DNA of 23,622 nt from Gnetum montanum (lineage: Eukaryota; Streptophyta; Gnetopsida; Gnetales; Gnetaceae). The stretch is from NCBI GenBank assembly GCA_015680685.1, contig MNCI01001931.1, forward strand, positions 64,976 through 88,597. The letters run 5' to 3'. Made by a program: the position numbers and the translations under genes. The notes below the pieces were generated by a model. The model saw nothing but the letters and a program-made list of their open reading frames with translations. It did no database searches and had not been told where the DNA came from. Below are positions 1 through 10,922 of the stretch, in pieces. How positions within the stretch are numbered: the first letter of the stretch is position 1; every line of letters begins with the position of its first letter.

Positions 1-1048
1 TCATTTTCTATATTCTGCAAGGCACAGGCATCGTGGAATGCTTGTAAATAATTTTGTGGATTAGCATTGTATCCCCCTTCAAATCGTGGGATGTTGTTCA
101 TGTCTAAGCGTTTGATCCGACTATCTTTTAAATGCCTTGTGGGAATCCTAACTGCCTCCGTTATGTCAAGCATACTTCGGGTTGCGAGTAGGGGCTCGTC
201 ATGATCATCTCTTTCATGACGCCTATGATGTCTGCGTTGTTCCCTACTCTCCCTATGTCCTTGCCCTTGTCCTCTCTCTTGACTTTCTCGTCGAGGCCTT
301 TCGTCCTTCTTACCTTTATCCTCATCTTTATGTTCATGATGGCTACGCCCAGATGTGGAAGGAGAGGGTGAGTGATGGGATGAAGGGGAAGAAGAAGGAG
401 AACCATCGCCATGACAATGTTTCTTGCCTTCTCTTCGGCTTCTATGGCCCCAATCGTGGTAACGATCTAAGTGCTCGTCCTTAGCATGAGTGGTTGTTCC
501 CTTTGTGAACAGTTGGTGTTCACGGGCATCAGAACCAAGGATATGTATCGTTGATCGTAGGTTCTGATACCCAACCTCCTCACCATCGTTAGGAGGGGGA
601 ACATCATTTGCTAAAGAACCCGTGATAAGGGGTTCCTCATCTCCTATTTCACTAAGGACGTGCGGGGCTTTGCCCTTCAGAAAAGTATGTTGACTCTCCT
701 GCCTTAAGTCATATGTTGGGCATCTGTGGGATAATAATCCCTCATGTCAAAATATTCCACAACGTATTTAGCAAATAGTTCTTGTATGTCTATCTGTGCC
801 AAGGCATGGAAAAGCATGCGAGAGACTGATCGATCTGGGGGTAACACGATGTTACCTTGCAAATCTCTCCATCGTAGCTGTTCGTCTTAATGGAGAATAA
901 AAGTAAAGTCTGGAATATACTCATCGGGATGAGTATAAACTATCTTGTATTGTTTAGGACTTGGCTGATTTTGGTTATGTTTTTTATGTTGCCAACTGTC
1001 TCGTGTATGGTCCTTAGGTGGTGAGTTGCTCTTATGAGAAGAAGTCAT
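1..1048 (-). pseudogene. Ty3/gypsy-like Gag, N-terminal part, decayed and cut by the window edge
   Basis: This is read leftwards from an ATG at 1048-1046 (MTSSHKSNSPP...), about 125 bases downstream of the primer-binding site, which is where a gag start is expected. The first stretch is hydrophilic. An in-frame TAA lies at 887-889, and a second stop (704-706) marks a frameshift, after which another frame stays open to the left edge. That part has a Ser/His/Arg/Glu-rich low-complexity stretch and then, at about 70-91, the motif PRFEGGYNANPQNYL, which resembles the start of the retrotransposon Gag domain of plant Ty3/gypsy elements. Retroelement Gag forms the cytoplasmic virus-like particle; this copy is broken. 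The family call rests on the motif, the primer site and the LTR next to it. The lineage within Ty3/gypsy is not resolved, because pol lies outside the window. Confidence 0.6.
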
Positions 1049-1172
1049 TTTTATCGGTGTGCTATTTCACCGTTATATAATTTTTTTTCTTTTGATTAAC
1101 TCGAAGGTTCGTTAAGGCTCACAACAATGTGAGTGATATCTCTTATGTTCTATTCGGCACACAAACACTTAG

Positions 1173-1190
1173 TCCCCGACAACGGCGCCA
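1173..1190 (-). other. primer-binding site (tRNA-Asp type) of the left LTR element
   Basis: Read on the minus strand, the site is TGGCGCCGTTGTCGGGGA, complementary with one mismatch to the 3' end of plant tRNA-Asp (known sequence ending CCCCGGCAACGGCGCCA). It starts one base after the LTR end at 1192. This is the expected place for the minus-strand DNA primer site, and it fixes the element's orientation as leftward. Confidence 0.8.
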
Positions 1191-1617
1191 ATGATGAGTG
1201 GCAAGGTACCCCTACACTCAACCATACGAAATGAGCGTAGCACGCACGATCCGGTTGAACTTCGTAGACTAAATGCCTACACACCCCATGGAACACTTGG
1301 GGTTAATCATTCGTTGTCTTCCCAGACTTACTTGTGTTTGTCATGGTGTATGGTTAAGTAAGTCCGAGGTATATAATTTTTATATCTTTTAAATGTTTTT
1401 CTCCTATGCTATTGAGGTGAAGGGTTGAGAAACTAGCTAACTCTAACTAAGGACTAAGTTTAAATTAACTAGCGTCAGCATTCATTCCCACTTATTGTAC
1501 ACACCCTGAACCTATGCAACTGTGGCTACTAAACGCTAATCGTTACTGGGATCACCACACGTAACGCACGTGCTCGAAGTGGTCGTACTGAGGCACCTAA
1601 CTAGCCTAAACGTGACA

Positions 1618-1784
1618 AGCAGCCAATTCCTTGACTAGCCGTACACATCTGTAGATGCTCGTAATCAAGTCGTACTCATCCTGCGTTCTAGGAGTTGAGG
1701 GTGAGAGAGACTAATCGCGATGAGCAGTCGATTCCTTGATTAGCCGTATACATTCGTTAATGCTTGTAATCAAGTCGTACTCAT
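1618..1784. repeat. 62-bp direct repeat inside the left LTR
   Basis: Bases 1618-1679 and 1723-1784 are two diverged copies, offset by 105 bp. Both begin AGCAG and end TAATCAAGTCGTACTCAT, with scattered transitions between. They lie in the transcribed part of the LTR, downstream of the TATA box. Confidence 0.75.
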
Positions 1785-2029
1785 GTCACACTAATGCAGG
1801 TAATAAATAACAGGTAGGAAATAACATGTAATAATCCTATTCCATGCACTGCAAGGTTTATCCACAAAACTTGTCTTTATTATCGTACACAACTTGCGTT
1901 CAGGTACAAACTACTCGAATAAAGATCCGTTCACTTAGGGACTCCTACTGCGGGCACATGGAAAATATTCTATCTCTGGAGTTTCCCTACTTCTAGCCTA
2001 GGATGAGGAATAAGGGGAGTGCCACCTCT

Positions 2030-2037
2030 TATTTATA
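2030..2037 (-). promoter_or_regulatory. TATA box of the left LTR
   Basis: The minus strand reads TATAAATA within the left LTR, so transcription would start near 2000 and run left through the primer site into gag. Orientation and position agree with the gag and primer-site calls. Confidence 0.6.
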
Positions 2038-2052
2038 GATTTGGTGACGGAC

Positions 2053-2097
2053 CGCGATATCGCGTATGTGACATCGCAAGGACGACGCGATATCGCG
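2053..2097. repeat. twin CGCGATATCGCG palindromes upstream of the LTR TATA box
   Basis: The same perfect 12-nt palindrome occurs at 2053-2064 and 2086-2097, 33 bp apart. The flanking bases extend the symmetry: a C before the first copy and a G after the second. They lie 15-60 bp upstream of the minus-strand TATA box, where activator sites of an LTR promoter would sit. No binding protein can be inferred. Confidence 0.7.
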
Positions 2098-2121
2098 GCT
2101 CATGCGAATTGCGTCTCATCA

Positions 2122-3119
2122 CCATTCATTAATTATATCAATGTACAATCTACTTGAATAACACTTTGTACAATTGACTCAAATTCACGCTACGAGCACT
2201 CATTGATTGTTATAAGAATTGAGAAATGAAGTGGACAAAGTTTAGCTAGCTACTGACTAAATAGTGCCATAAATGTAGTAGGTGAATTGTATTTATAGAC
2301 ATTTATTATAATTGCAAAATCACATTTGCAATATAGCATCCCAACCTATCTCTTTGAAAAAAGTCAAAGGTAATCTACTTGTTTCTCCCTTGTTAACCTT
2401 TCAACTATTCATTCACTTACAAAATAAAATCATTAAGAAAAAATTGAGAAGAAAAATTGAGAGGATAAAAATGAAAAAAATACAAAGAAAAAAAAACTAA
2501 AAAGTTAAAGACATAAAAATCATTTAAAAATAAATAAATAAAACCAAAGAAAAGAGAGATAAAAGAAACCGATGAAAATGAAACAAAAGTAAAAAGACAT
2601 AAAGATAAAAAAAAACGGAAGATGGAAATGGAAAAAACAAACCAAATAGTAAAATTATTCGACTGACCAGATTGGTCAAAAAGATGATAAATATAACCAA
2701 ATATTTCAACTAATTCCTTGAAATATTTCAAATTTCCTTGCAATTATCACTTGTTTTTCTCCTATCAAATAGGTATTCTTATCCGTTGAAAAACGTCAAA
2801 GGTATCTTATCTCATCTGAAAAAAGTCAAAAGCATTCGCCGGTTTCTATTCATTTAACTTGGTGGCTGTCCATTCACTCACAGAAGAAAATCATTATGAG
2901 AAAACGGGAGGAGAAAACTAGTAAAATTATCCGTGAAGAGATGATAACAATAATAGAAAAACAGTGAAAACAAAAATAACTAAAGAAGATGGTTAAACAA
3001 TCGGATAAAAACAAACCGAAGAGAGACGAACCGAAGAGACGGAAAAGGGCCAAAAACCAAAAATAGGAAAAGAACAAATGACGGACGAAACACAAAATTG
3101 AAAAAGAAAACTGCAGACC
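2122..3119. repeat. AT-rich flank with purine-rich direct repeats
   Basis: There is no gene here. The plus strand is strongly A/G-rich (runs of AAAGA, AAAAAT). Two diverged blocks, about 2353-2455 and 2817-2920, share GAAAAAAGTCAAA at the start and ATTCACT...AAAATCATTA further on, offset by roughly 464 bp. A third copy of the GAAAAA(A/C)GTCAAAGGTAT motif starts near 2786. Open frames on the minus strand here are Phe/Leu-rich artefacts of the A-rich plus strand. Confidence 0.5.
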
Positions 3120-4257
3120 TGGAATTCAATCAAAGTCTTCTCTCCTTTTAAATCATATGCCTATCATTTAGCGAAGAGTGTCATTTCCTGTTTTTTTTTT
3201 ATAAAGGGGCCAACGCTGTTTGTAACCAAGGCAGTGGTGGAACTTTTTTATTCGTTCCGAAAGTTCGATCAAATTGCCATTACTAAATGTATGCAACTGC
3301 TCTGAAATTCATCGGTTTCCTAATACTGAACTAACTTAGACCTCCAGAAACGCATGGAGAGTGTAGAGTAGCACAGCCACGATGAAAGGAAATGAAGATT
3401 TATTAGATCCGAAGGCCAAGATATTACAATTTTTTTTAAAGTAATCAAGCACCAATGAGACATAAAAACAACTCATATAGGTTTTTTATTGCAACATTGG
3501 CCCAAATGGTAGTCACATGAAATGATGAAAAAACACATGTTCAAGTAAAGGATTAACAAGCAGATACAGAGGAACTCTATTTCGGCAATGCATTACCAAT
3601 TCAAAGTTGCTAAAGCTTTGCAGTCCTTTCAAATTTGAATTCCACCTGGATTGGCCAAGTTTTGTGCACCTTCAATCCCATCAAATCTATATGCACATAA
3701 AGACAGTTTACCCAGGCACTTGATCTGTTGCAGGAATTGTCACTGTTTAGCATTCCTTGATGGATGGACTCCGAAAATCCAGCCAAAATACGACACGGGC
3801 ATTATTACCCACTTCCTGACAAGGTATACAACATCGCCACAAGCAAAGCAAACGATATCTGGACATATTTTTTTGGGGGTTATTTCCTGCAAAGTACTAG
3901 ACCTGAAAATACAGAGCCACAAAAGATGGTCTTGTTCACACCTTTTTTGGCAGAAAATCTAGCTTCGGCCCACGTGAGCGTTGCATATGAATCACAAGTC
4001 CCCTGCTTCAACGCTCAACATTCATATTCGCCACACACCTCATCTGACACGCCATGGCTTCTCATCCGTTGAAGCAGCATATTCCCCAACATAAATTTTC
4101 AAAATTGCCCGTATTTCAGATTTATTTAATGAGTTTCTGGTTTTAACCCACAACAGGGAACTCACGAATTACTGGTTATTAGAACTTTCAAGTATTTTTC
4201 CTCCTTGAAGAAGGACAGTTTTTTCTCTGAGGCTACTGGTCTGGCTTTTCTGCTGCA
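3120..4257 (+). promoter_or_regulatory. presumed promoter and 5' leader of the ADP-glucose pyrophosphorylase gene, with a G-box
   Basis: This is the stretch between the repeat flank and the start codon. A palindromic G-box CACGTG lies at 3971-3976, about 280 bp before the ATG, within GGCCCACGTGAGC. G-boxes bind bZIP and bHLH factors, and large-subunit genes are known to respond to sugar and ABA; whether that holds here is inference. A T-rich tract runs into TTATAAAG near 3199-3206, too far upstream to be an obvious TATA box for this gene. A pyrimidine-rich leader (4190-4240) precedes a good start context (GCAATGGCC). A 103-codon open frame at 3651-3962 shows no recognisable domain and I do not call it. 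Confidence 0.4.
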
Positions 4258-4473
4258 ATGGCCGTGAATGCACATTTGGCTGGTCTGCTGCCGAGCGTGG
4301 GTCCTGAAATTTCTTCTCTGAGCAGATCTTCTGTGGCACTCAAGAGGAAGGATTTTATTAGGAGAGAGTCACAGGTTGAAAAATTATCGGGCCATGGCAG
4401 GTCAATTAAGCTTGGAAGGCGAATTCCTGGTGCAGCATTCTCTGTCTTGACTGATATCTCCAAGGAGTTGCCG
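4258..4473 (+). other. exon 1: probable chloroplast transit peptide
   Basis: These 72 codons are rich in Ser, Arg, Lys and Leu and poor in acidic residues, starting [20 protein letters not shown]. They precede the conserved nucleotidyltransferase domain, which starts in exon 2 (near residue 88). The donor at CCG|GTGTAG (4473/4474) ends the exon in phase 0; read-through would meet TAG within two codons. The cleavage site cannot be placed by eye. Confidence 0.75.
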
Positions 4474-7400
4474 GTGTAGTGCTCTCAACACTATTTTGAT
4501 TATTAGACATTCTTATTGGCATTCTTTCAGGTTAAGTCAGTGATCATGTATCGTGGTGGGCATAATTTGATGAAGAGAATTTGTTTCTGTATTTAGTTTA
4601 CTAGAAAGTTTCTGTTCGGTGATCCGTAGCTGCAATCTTCATTGGAAGTTTATTTTAAATGTTTGAATTCGGTAAAATAAAGGGTTACCTGCCATTATGA
4701 TCCGATCGCGTTCGAGATGTAATCAGTCATATTAGCCAATGATTTCTTCTATCCTGAGTGTCTGCCGATGTAATAAAAACGTTTCAGTTTCAGTTTCATA
4801 AGGTTTGTGGGATAGATACAGAAATGGATATAAATCACTTGGTTATGATACAAATTCAGTTACTGTTTTCTAGATGATTTGCTTTCAGGGATTGTTATGA
4901 GTTGGCTTGTTTACTTTGTCGTTATTATGATTGGGGTTGAATGATAGTGTGCTCAAAAAGTCATTTACTATTCCCATGATTTGATTTCAAGCTTTATGGA
5001 AATGTACCCATTTAAATTATGTAATTGACCTTAATTATTGCGCAGGACACGGAGGATCCTGATGAGGAAAAGCCTCGGGCTGATTCTAAAACTATTTGCT
5101 CAATCATTCTCGGTGGAGGAGCAGGGACACGTCTGTTTCCTCTTACAAGAAGAAGGGCCAAGCCAGCCGTGAGCTGTTTACCCATTTTACTACTATTTCA
5201 GTAGAATTTATTTGGAATGACTCAGAGAAATCAGAGTTTAAAGTAAAGCCACAAAGTTTCATTAGCAACAACGTTTCTTAAAAGATTTTATCCTAATTTT
5301 ATTGTTTCCCTTGTTCAGGTTCCAATTGGGGGAGCGTACCGGCTTATAGATGTACCCATGAGCAACTGCATTAACAGTGGTATCAACAAGATATTCATTC
5401 TTACTCAGTTCAATTCGCAATCTCTCAATCGCCACCTGGCAAGAACTTATAGTTTTGGAAATGGTGTGAATTTTGGAGATGGTTTTGTTGAGGTATGGTC
5501 TTTATTCTCCTTGATATTTTAGAAGCACTTTGGATGGCACAATTTTCATTCCCACCAACAGACTTGTTTCATAGGAATTTATGGGTCTACATTCAACTAG
5601 TGTTAGTTGTTTCCTTTGTTACTTTCTCCAGATATTACTCATGTCAATATTTGAAATGTTATATCAGTTTTTTCTGTTTTCAGATTTTTGCTGTAAAATT
5701 AATAAATACCAGAACCTTATTGTTAATTTAGACGAAGTAGTCCCAGTTGGCGTTTGTTCAGTTAAAGAGTTAATTATCTTCTTATAAAGAAGATGTGACA
5801 ATCCCGTTGTCTACCTGATGCTAAACTCCTTGCTAGTTTACTTTCGTGTAAAGTTTTATTCAAATATTTTGATTTTTTTGAAACGTTCTTCTCATTTTCT
5901 TGCATTATAAATAACATTATTTTATGTTATGGGACTCATCTGTGATCAGCCATTAGCAGCCACTCAAACACCAGGTGAACATGGAAAGAGATGGTTCCAG
6001 GGCACTGCAGATGCTGTCAGGCAATTTACTTGGCTTTTTGAGGTTTGTATGTTAAAATTTTGTGGTCACATGTAGTGAAAAGGTTTAGCCTTTGTCCATT
6101 TTGCCATATACTTGTATATGAAATGCTTTATCGTTTTGATTAACAGGATTCTAGAACAAAGAAAATAGAGAACTTCTTGATATTGTCTGGGGACCATCTT
6201 TATCGAATGGATTACATGGACTTTATACAGGTTTTTAAATCACCATCTTCAGTTTTTTTTTTCTTTTTTCAATTTGTTTGTTAAAGTCTATTCTCTCTTT
6301 TCTGGGTTACACTGGCTTATCCAAATTGAAAACTCACATGATTAAATATTTTGTTGATCCGCGTCTCTACAGAAGCATATTGATACTAATGCCGATATTA
6401 CAATTTCCTGTGTTCCGGTGGACGACAGGTGAAGTTCTCCTCCTATATTTAGGATATGCTAATGGTATTTTGTCCTCACTGTATATATGGAATGCAATAA
6501 TTTTATTTAGCAATATTCTAAAAGTCAAAGCAACCAGAGTTTACAAAACGAAAACCTCTTGCTATTTCATTACCAATGCACAGTAGCATAAGTCAAAACC
6601 ATGAAAGTATACCTAGATGATTGTCAAAATGCTTGTTTCAGAAGAATCAACAATTCAAATTAGAGCCAATAACATATGGAAAATATATTTTTTAAGAGAA
6701 TCTTTCTGATCTATAAGTTTTTGATTTTAACAGTTTTTTTTTTAAATTGAAGTATTGAACTACAGCACTCTAAGGTATCATCTAAGAGGTGTTAGCCTAA
6801 TTGATTTTAAATTGAACTACAGCACTCTAAGAGGTGTTAGCCTAATTGATTTTAAGAATATCTGAACATTGTAATAGCCGTAGGTCTTGGGAATACGAGT
6901 ACACGTATCATCATCCACGGAGTCAGCTCCAGCACATTATGAAATGGATTCTAGTTACTGCATTTCATAGCATTTGTTCATTAGTTAAACAAAACTGAAA
7001 TTTTATGGCACAAGCGTTAATTGTGGGTTAAGCTGCCATTGTACTTATCATAGTTATTCATGGTAATTTCTTTTTCTTTTGAAGCATGCCAAGAATAAAA
7101 TGATTTTTTTCTTAGTTTAAATATATCCTTGTTGCATTGAAAAATCATATACAATTGAAATAATGTCATGTTAATGAACTGGATTTTGATGTCTTGACAG
7201 CCGTGCATCTGATTATGGATTAATGAAAATTGATGATCAAGGCCGAGTCCTCTACTTTAGCGAAAAACCCAAGGGAGCAGACCTAAAAGCAATGGTACCA
7301 GAGCAGTATATTTTTTTAGAACTGTCAGAAGAGAAAATGTTACAGTTGACACTGCTTTAGGATCGGTTAAACACATGTAGTTGCTAGTTGTGCTTGGTAT

Positions 7401-9302
7401 TTTTGAAATTAGATGTAAACATCCACTCATCATTATTGATGAATTTTAAAATTTGATAAGACAGGAAGTGGACACAACGATTTTGGGTCTTTCACCCCAA
7501 GAAGCAAAGAAGAAGCCATACATAGCTTCTATGGGCATTTATGTTTTTAAGACAGATATACTTTTGAAGCTTCTCAGGTATAGCACATTGCAAGCAGTTT
7601 GTAAACTGCCTTTGGTGTTATGTCAATTACTGGCTAAATTTAAACATATCTTTGTCTTAGATGGCGATTCCCAACAGCGAATGATTTTGGCTCTGAAATC
7701 ATTCCTGCATCCACCAAAGAGTGCAATGTTCAGGTGTGCGCTGGTTCCTCCATTGATCTTTTTCTATGTAATTCTGTTTGCTTGTAGTTGTTCTATTATA
7801 AGCCTTAAAATATCTTGTTTTTAGGCATATTTATTCAATGATTATTGGGAAGACATAGGGACAATTAAGTCCTTCTATGAAGCAAATTTGGCTCTTACAG
7901 ATCAGGTATCTAATTCATTTCAATAAAGACATTTTTTCCTGTTTGGAAAGCAGGTGTAGTGACACATGAAATTTACTAATGCTGTTTGTTGGTATGAAAT
8001 TTAGCCTCCAAAGTTTCGCTTTTATGATCCATTGAAGCCTATCTATACTTCACCACGTTTGCTTCCTCCATCCAAAGTAGAACAATGTCGGGTAAGTAAG
8101 GATATTTTCAGGGTATCACATATATGTAATATATTTATGGTGGATAAATGTCTACTTAATGGTTAGAATGTTCTGCTTTTAACCATTAGCTTTAAGGTTT
8201 AAGTCAACATGTAACACCTGGTGGGCATGGTAAAAGTATCAGTTCAAGTTAGGATAAAACTAGAGTCAATTCACCTACTTCCAGTTTGACAGGATAAAGA
8301 CAATGATAATGATATATAATATACATAATATTTTAGTTCTTCACGTGAATTCTGATTATAATTTAAACATATTTTGGTATCAATGAAAATAGGTATTGGA
8401 TTCCATCATATCGCATGGATGTTTTCTTAGACAATGCTCTGTGGAGCATTCCATTGTTGGAATTCGTTCTCGTCTCGAGTACGGTGTTGAGTTAAAGGTA
8501 ATTTTCTTTGTTGCAATAGTGATTATGGAAGGGGTTACGAAGGAAACAGCCTTGTATCATGAAAACTATACTGTCTGCTATTTCATTACATAGTACAAGA
8601 CTGAACTTTTTTTGTGTGTGACGTTAGGAGACCATGATGATGGGGGCAGATTATTATGAAACTGAAGCTGAAATTGCATCCCTATTGGCAGAAGGAAACG
8701 TGCCAATGGGTGTGGGCGAGAACACAAAAATAAGGTTAAACAGTATGGTTGCCTTTGCTGTCTAGCAGAATGATTATTGGTGTTGTCTTACTTTTGGTAC
8801 TTATCTTCTTCTCTTTGCAGGAACTGCATCATTGACAAAAATGCAAGAATTGGCAAAAATTGCAGGATCCTGAACTCAGATGTAAGTAGTTTGATCACAG
8901 TCTATATCAGTAGCATGTAAGTTTATTTCTTGCTTGATCTATACCATACCAGATATCCCACGTAACATTAAAAAGGTTTTCCCTCCACATAGACAACCTA
9001 CCCCTACATAGGAAGTTAAACTGATAACATCATTGCACTTTTACTGTTATTGTAGCAGTGAACTTGAAAATCAGCCCATGCAATCTTCCTATCTTTGGAT
9101 TTTGAGCGTGTCTTAATGGCATTCCAGGAAAGCAAATATTATCTGTGATTTTCTGATGATCTTATCGTTCTAAACCTACCCAAATTTTCATGGAACACAG
9201 AATGTTCAAGAAGCTGACAGAGATTCTGAAGGATTCTACATTCGTTCAGGAATAACGGTTATACTGAAGAATGCTACAATAAAAGATGGATCAGTGATCT
9301 GA
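4258..9302 (+). CDS. plastid ADP-glucose pyrophosphorylase large subunit, 15 exons, 522 aa
   Basis: It makes ADP-glucose and pyrophosphate from glucose-1-phosphate and ATP, the committed step of plastid starch synthesis, as a heterotetramer with small subunits. Exons: 4258-4473, 5046-5168, 5319-5492, 5950-6042, 6147-6230, 6373-6428, 7201-7294, 7465-7577, 7661-7733, 7825-7905, 8005-8091, 8393-8497, 8628-8734, 8821-8881, 9201-9302. All introns are GT-AG and all phases agree (1569 nt). Residues 1-72 look like a transit peptide. The nucleotide loop [12 protein letters not shown] is at 95-106, RAKPAVPIGG follows at 109-118, [10 protein letters not shown] (Asp218) sits in the active site, and FSEKPKG (268-274) binds sugar phosphate. 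[15 protein letters not shown] and [10 protein letters not shown] follow, then a hexapeptide beta-helix C terminus ending [14 protein letters not shown] and NFGDGFVE mark it as a large subunit. Arg101 and Lys111 are kept, so it may be catalytic. One oddity is that exon 4 starts with Pro (CCA, 5950-5952) where I expect Val. No stop or frameshift is seen; it looks intact. The exact APL subtype is not resolved. Confidence 0.95.
6754..6855. repeat. tandem duplication in intron 6 of the starch gene
   Basis: Copy 1 (6754-6809) and copy 2 (6811-6855) both start ATTGAACTACAGCACTCTAA and end GCCTAATTGATTTTA. Copy 2 lacks about 11-12 bp (GGTATCATCTAA) present in copy 1. The near-identity suggests a recent local duplication. 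It lies in the largest intron (6429-7200). Confidence 0.85.
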
Positions 9303-10523
9303 AATTGCAAAATATATGTGGAAGGCAGCGGTTAGGACTAAATTCTACAGTATCATCTGAAAAATCTTTCATTTTTGTACTGTAGAAAGCATAGTAGAGA
9401 GGATTGCCATCTTTACATTCATGCATGTATATTGGAGGGGGTATAGCAACTTTTCAGGGTTCAAGGCTCTCGTTTTTCCTGCTTTTGCAAGATCACATCT
9501 CATCCTAACGTAAGAATATCTTGTCACAATAACACCAAGCCAAATTTGAGAGAGATTAACAGATTTTCCTTTTGAACTTATCTAATAAAATGTTGCAATC
9601 AAGGTTGAAGATCTTTCTGAGAAGAGAGATTTCATGATTAATCAGAGCATTTGAAAGCATATGTATCAATAATGAAACTGGCAGTGGAACTGGTGAACAT
9701 GATTATATTTATGGTTTCGGTTGCTGTATATGTTTGGATTAAATGCCTTTGGATCCACTTGATAACCGCTGAAGCTTAAAAGGTGTTCGAATCAACTTTA
9801 AAACATTATGAAACTTGGAAGAAAGCTCTAACTGAATAATGCTCCCAAAGATCATGATGGTAGATGCGGTAAGCAGCATTCAAATATATCATATTTGCTT
9901 GCTTGTATGTAAATTGTGATTTTTGTTACCCTTATTCTTTTACCCCATTCACTTCTATTAATAGAAAAATTACCATTAATACACAAATATTGGGTATTTT
10001 TCTTTATACTTGCAAAGTATGTTTTGGTCTACATTTCTGTTATTTTCCCTAAACTTTTAATGAAGCAATCTTTTCTAACAATACTTTAGTATAGTTTTGA
10101 ATTAAAAAAAAGCTAACTCTAATATCATAAAATATTTACAAGGTAAGAAATCACAAAATTACTATGATAAGAAAGCATGTGCTGTAAATCTATTAAGGGT
10201 TGAAGTATTTATCAGGATAAAGCATCCATTGGAATTGGAGTCTTCATAGGGTAATTGACCTTGCTTATGGACTTAAACATGGACTCTATGTAAATACAAC
10301 ATTACTAAGCAAATTGGTGTGGCAATTATATACCACCAATAAATCATGGGTGCAAGTCTTCATCTATGATTTACACTTCCTTTACTATTGAAACTGAAAT
10401 TGAAGTTTTATTACATTTAGGTAAACTGCCTGGATAGTAGATGCTATGAGTTTTGAAAACATAGTTAATAAAATTACAACATGTTCTTGGTAACATTTAG
10501 AATAAATTAACCAAATTTACAAT
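9303..10523 (+). other. 3' UTR and 3' flank of the starch gene; no gene seen
   Basis: A canonical AATAAA polyadenylation signal lies at 9584-9589, about 280 nt after the stop, so the 3' UTR probably ends a little beyond it. The rest is AT-rich with no coding frame, hairpin or repeat that I recognise. It ends at the probable target site (ACAAT, 10519-10523) of the right-hand LTR element. Confidence 0.45.
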
Positions 10524-10922
10524 TGTAATGTCCCACTTATGACTCGTGCTCAAATGTAAGCTTTTTGGTAGTTTAGTCAAGGTCATAAGGCCCATACGGC
10601 GAAATATTATGTGGGGTTTATCTCTTTCATAATGTCATAATATTGCAAAAGATCTACACCTACTAATAGTCTTTGTAGGTGAAACACCTAAATTTTCAGG
10701 GCATCCTTGCTTCACCGGACCATTGCAATTCAGGCAGCGTCACGACAGTTCATCAGGAGATGGATGTTCTGGGCTTTAGGTTGTACAATTTGGCAAATTT
10801 TCTAGTTGGGTAATTTGTCCAGCTGACAGCCTACACAGAAGCGATACGGAGAGTTGTCGACGGTGCTTAAAATGCGCAAAACAGTTTGGCAAGTTTTCTA
10901 GTCAAGGAGTTTGCTACGCTAT

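Larger units (their letters stand above)
1192..2121 (-). repeat. 5' LTR of the left Ty3/gypsy element
   Basis: The inner end is fixed by the primer site. In plus-strand reading the LTR starts TGATGAG at 1192 and a matching CTCATCA ends at 2121, giving 7-bp terminal inverted repeats with TG...CA ends and a length of 930 bp. It holds a TATA box on the minus strand, twin palindromes upstream of it, and a 62-bp direct repeat. With this boundary the U3 part is only about 85 bp, which is short, so the outer end could lie further right. The partner LTR is outside the window, so the outer boundary and target-site duplication cannot be tested here. Confidence 0.55.

Noticed and set aside
2417-3095. 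Phe/Leu-rich minus-strand open frames resembling membrane proteins
   Set aside because: They are the complement of an A-rich purine tract; the hydrophobicity is a composition effect.
3651-4072. Two overlapping plus-strand open frames of about 100 codons upstream of the starch gene
   Set aside because: No domain, no shared splice structure, and each overlaps the other in a different frame; more likely promoter DNA.
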